From an uncultured Lachnospiraceae bacterium (GTDB lineage: Bacteria; Bacillota_A; Clostridia; Lachnospirales; Lachnospiraceae): a stretch of 6,893 bases of DNA. The stretch lies in assembly GCA_905207905.1 (NCBI GenBank), contig CAJLNC010000107.1, positions 1 to 6,893 of the forward strand. Reading direction: 5' to 3'. Shown here one piece after another: positions 6,143 to 6,893 of this stretch (positions are counted from its first letter, which is position 1; each line of letters starts with the position of its first letter). The translations under genes were made by a program, and so were the position numbers. A model generated the notes under the pieces. It did not search any database. It had not been told where the DNA came from and was given only the letters and a program-made list of their open reading frames with translations.

Positions 6143-6893
6143 ATGAAAAAAGGAAAAAAGATTTGGAAAAAAGAGATGAGAAGCAGCCGTTTGCTTGCCC
6201 TGTGCATGGCGGCAGTGCTGTTGTTTACGCTTCCGGAATCTTTGCCGGGACTGTATGCCCAGGAGAGTACCTGCAGGATCCGATTGCCCAGACAGGAGGG
6301 AGTCCGCTATCAATATGAAGAAAAACGTGTGACTTTAGAGGAAAATGGAGGACAGGATTTGTATCTGGAATATACGCCGGGAGAAAGGGTAGAACTGCAG
6401 ATTCTTACAGAAGGCAGTTTGGAACGGGCGGAATTTTTTGGAACAGAGCAAAGTCCCTGGAAAACTTTTGAAACAGGCAGAATTTCTTTTACTATGCCGG
6501 ACCAGGATCTGGAGCTTCAGGTAACCTGGAACCGGGAAGAAAGTGAAAGAACGGATCAGGTGTCAAAGCAGGAACCGGGGATGGAGCCGGGAACGGCACT
6601 GGAGTTGGGACTTGAGGAGACAGGAAGCGGGTCAGAGCTGGCAATGGAACAGAAGCCAGAGACGGAAAGAGAACCGGGAGCAGCGATCGCTTCCGGGACA
6701 GGAGAGAAAACGGAAATGGGGAGTAATGCAGGGAAAGAGACAGAGTTAGAGGGAAATACACAGTCCCGTCCAGAGCAGGAGGCTGATTCGGAGGAGAGAG
6801 CGGAGACAGAGCAGAAGGGAAGCACAGCTTCAGAGACAGAGCCGGGAACTAATACGGAAGAAGGAGAGGAGACAGAGGGAAACACGGAGGCCG
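6143..6893 (+). CDS. Secreted or cell-surface protein with acidic low-complexity region (partial)
   Basis: The reading frame begins at ATG 6143 (AAAGGAG at 6129-6135, 7 nt upstream) and is open to the window end: 250 codons without a stop, so the C-terminus is missing. Residues 1-39 look like a signal peptide: a Lys/Arg-rich start (KKGKKIWKK), hydrophobic LLALCMAAVLLFTL (17-30), and a plausible cleavage after LYA (37-39). There is no lipobox. Residues 40-128 look like a small beta-rich domain, with a YTPGERVELQI strand and RISFTMPDQDLELQV; the FTMP-D pattern recurs in beta-sandwich repeats of Gram-positive surface proteins. From about 130 onward the chain is an unstructured Glu/Thr/Gly/Ser linker (many ETE and EPG units). 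Such linkers often separate a surface domain from a C-terminal enzyme or anchor, which would lie outside the window. No function can be given. It is probably co-transcribed with the DUF5688 gene. Confidence 0.85.
   Translation, partial: MKKGKKIWKKEMRSSRLLALCMAAVLLFTLPESLPGLYAQESTCRIRLPRQEGVRYQYEEKRVTLEENGGQDLYLEYTPGERVELQILTEGSLERAEFFGTEQSPWKTFETGRISFTMPDQDLELQVTWNREESERTDQVSKQEPGMEPGTALELGLEETGSGSELAMEQKPETEREPGAAIASGTGEKTEMGSNAGKETELEGNTQSRPEQEADSEERAETEQKGSTASETEPGTNTEEGEETEGNTEA
6737..6877 (+). repeat. In-frame GAGACAGAG repeats in the acidic linker
   Basis: The 9-mer GAGACAGAG occurs four times (6737, 6803, 6833, 6869), always in frame and each encoding Glu-Thr-Glu. Spacings are 66, 30 and 36 bp. 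The + strand is strongly purine-rich across 6500-6893. This fits an expanding low-complexity linker and makes repeat-length variation between strains plausible. Confidence 0.6.

Noticed and set aside
6492..6885. Two long minus-strand open frames rich in Pro, Ser and Leu opposite the secreted protein
   Set aside because: They are antisense shadows of the purine-rich linker, where stops are scarce; no ribosome sites, while the + strand frame has a signal peptide and operon context.
1..6893. tRNA, rRNA, CRISPR, insertion sequence or phage genes
   Set aside because: No cloverleaf, repeat-spacer pattern, transposase or integrase motif was seen on either strand.

Overview
The window looks like chromosomal DNA of an anaerobic, gut-type Firmicute, most likely Lachnospiraceae (Blautia-like). 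This rests on a Na+-pumping decarboxylase with separate subunits, a DUF5688-type protein (a family I know mainly from Lachnospiraceae), strong purine-rich Shine-Dalgarno sites, and intermediate GC with AT-rich intergenic DNA. The family assignment is from memory of protein families; no search was run. All supported genes are on the + strand.

Layout. (1) Positions 2-1629 hold the end of a sodium-pumping decarboxylase operon: the C-terminus of the membrane beta subunit, then the carboxyltransferase (alpha) subunit without a biotin domain. It closes with a 17-bp terminator hairpin at 1676-1715. (2) A promoter overlapping the tail of that terminator (1716-1744) appears to drive a three-gene unit: an unusual small protein with degenerate sirtuin (Sir2) features, then hisH and hisF, which together form imidazole glycerol phosphate synthase. 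(3) ung (uracil-DNA glycosylase, GTG start) follows after 142 bp. (4) A 512-bp AT-rich intergenic stretch (4691-5202) contains a large perfect inverted repeat ending in eight Ts, a GC-rich hairpin, a promoter, and a 100-nt leader with competing stem-loops. (5) A TTG-started DUF5688 gene and a secreted protein with a long acidic low-complexity region form a two-gene unit that runs off the right edge.

How the genes fit together. The first block is energy metabolism: decarboxylation of oxaloacetate (or a related acid) coupled to Na+ export. The second is histidine biosynthesis at its branch to purine metabolism, with an unexplained sirtuin-like passenger. ung is DNA repair. The last pair is accessory and of unknown function, with one product predicted to be exported.

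The parts most worth a second look are the sirtuin-like gene in front of hisHF, the structured intergenic region, and the DUF5688/secreted-protein pair. No tRNA, rRNA, CRISPR array, transposase or prophage gene was seen.
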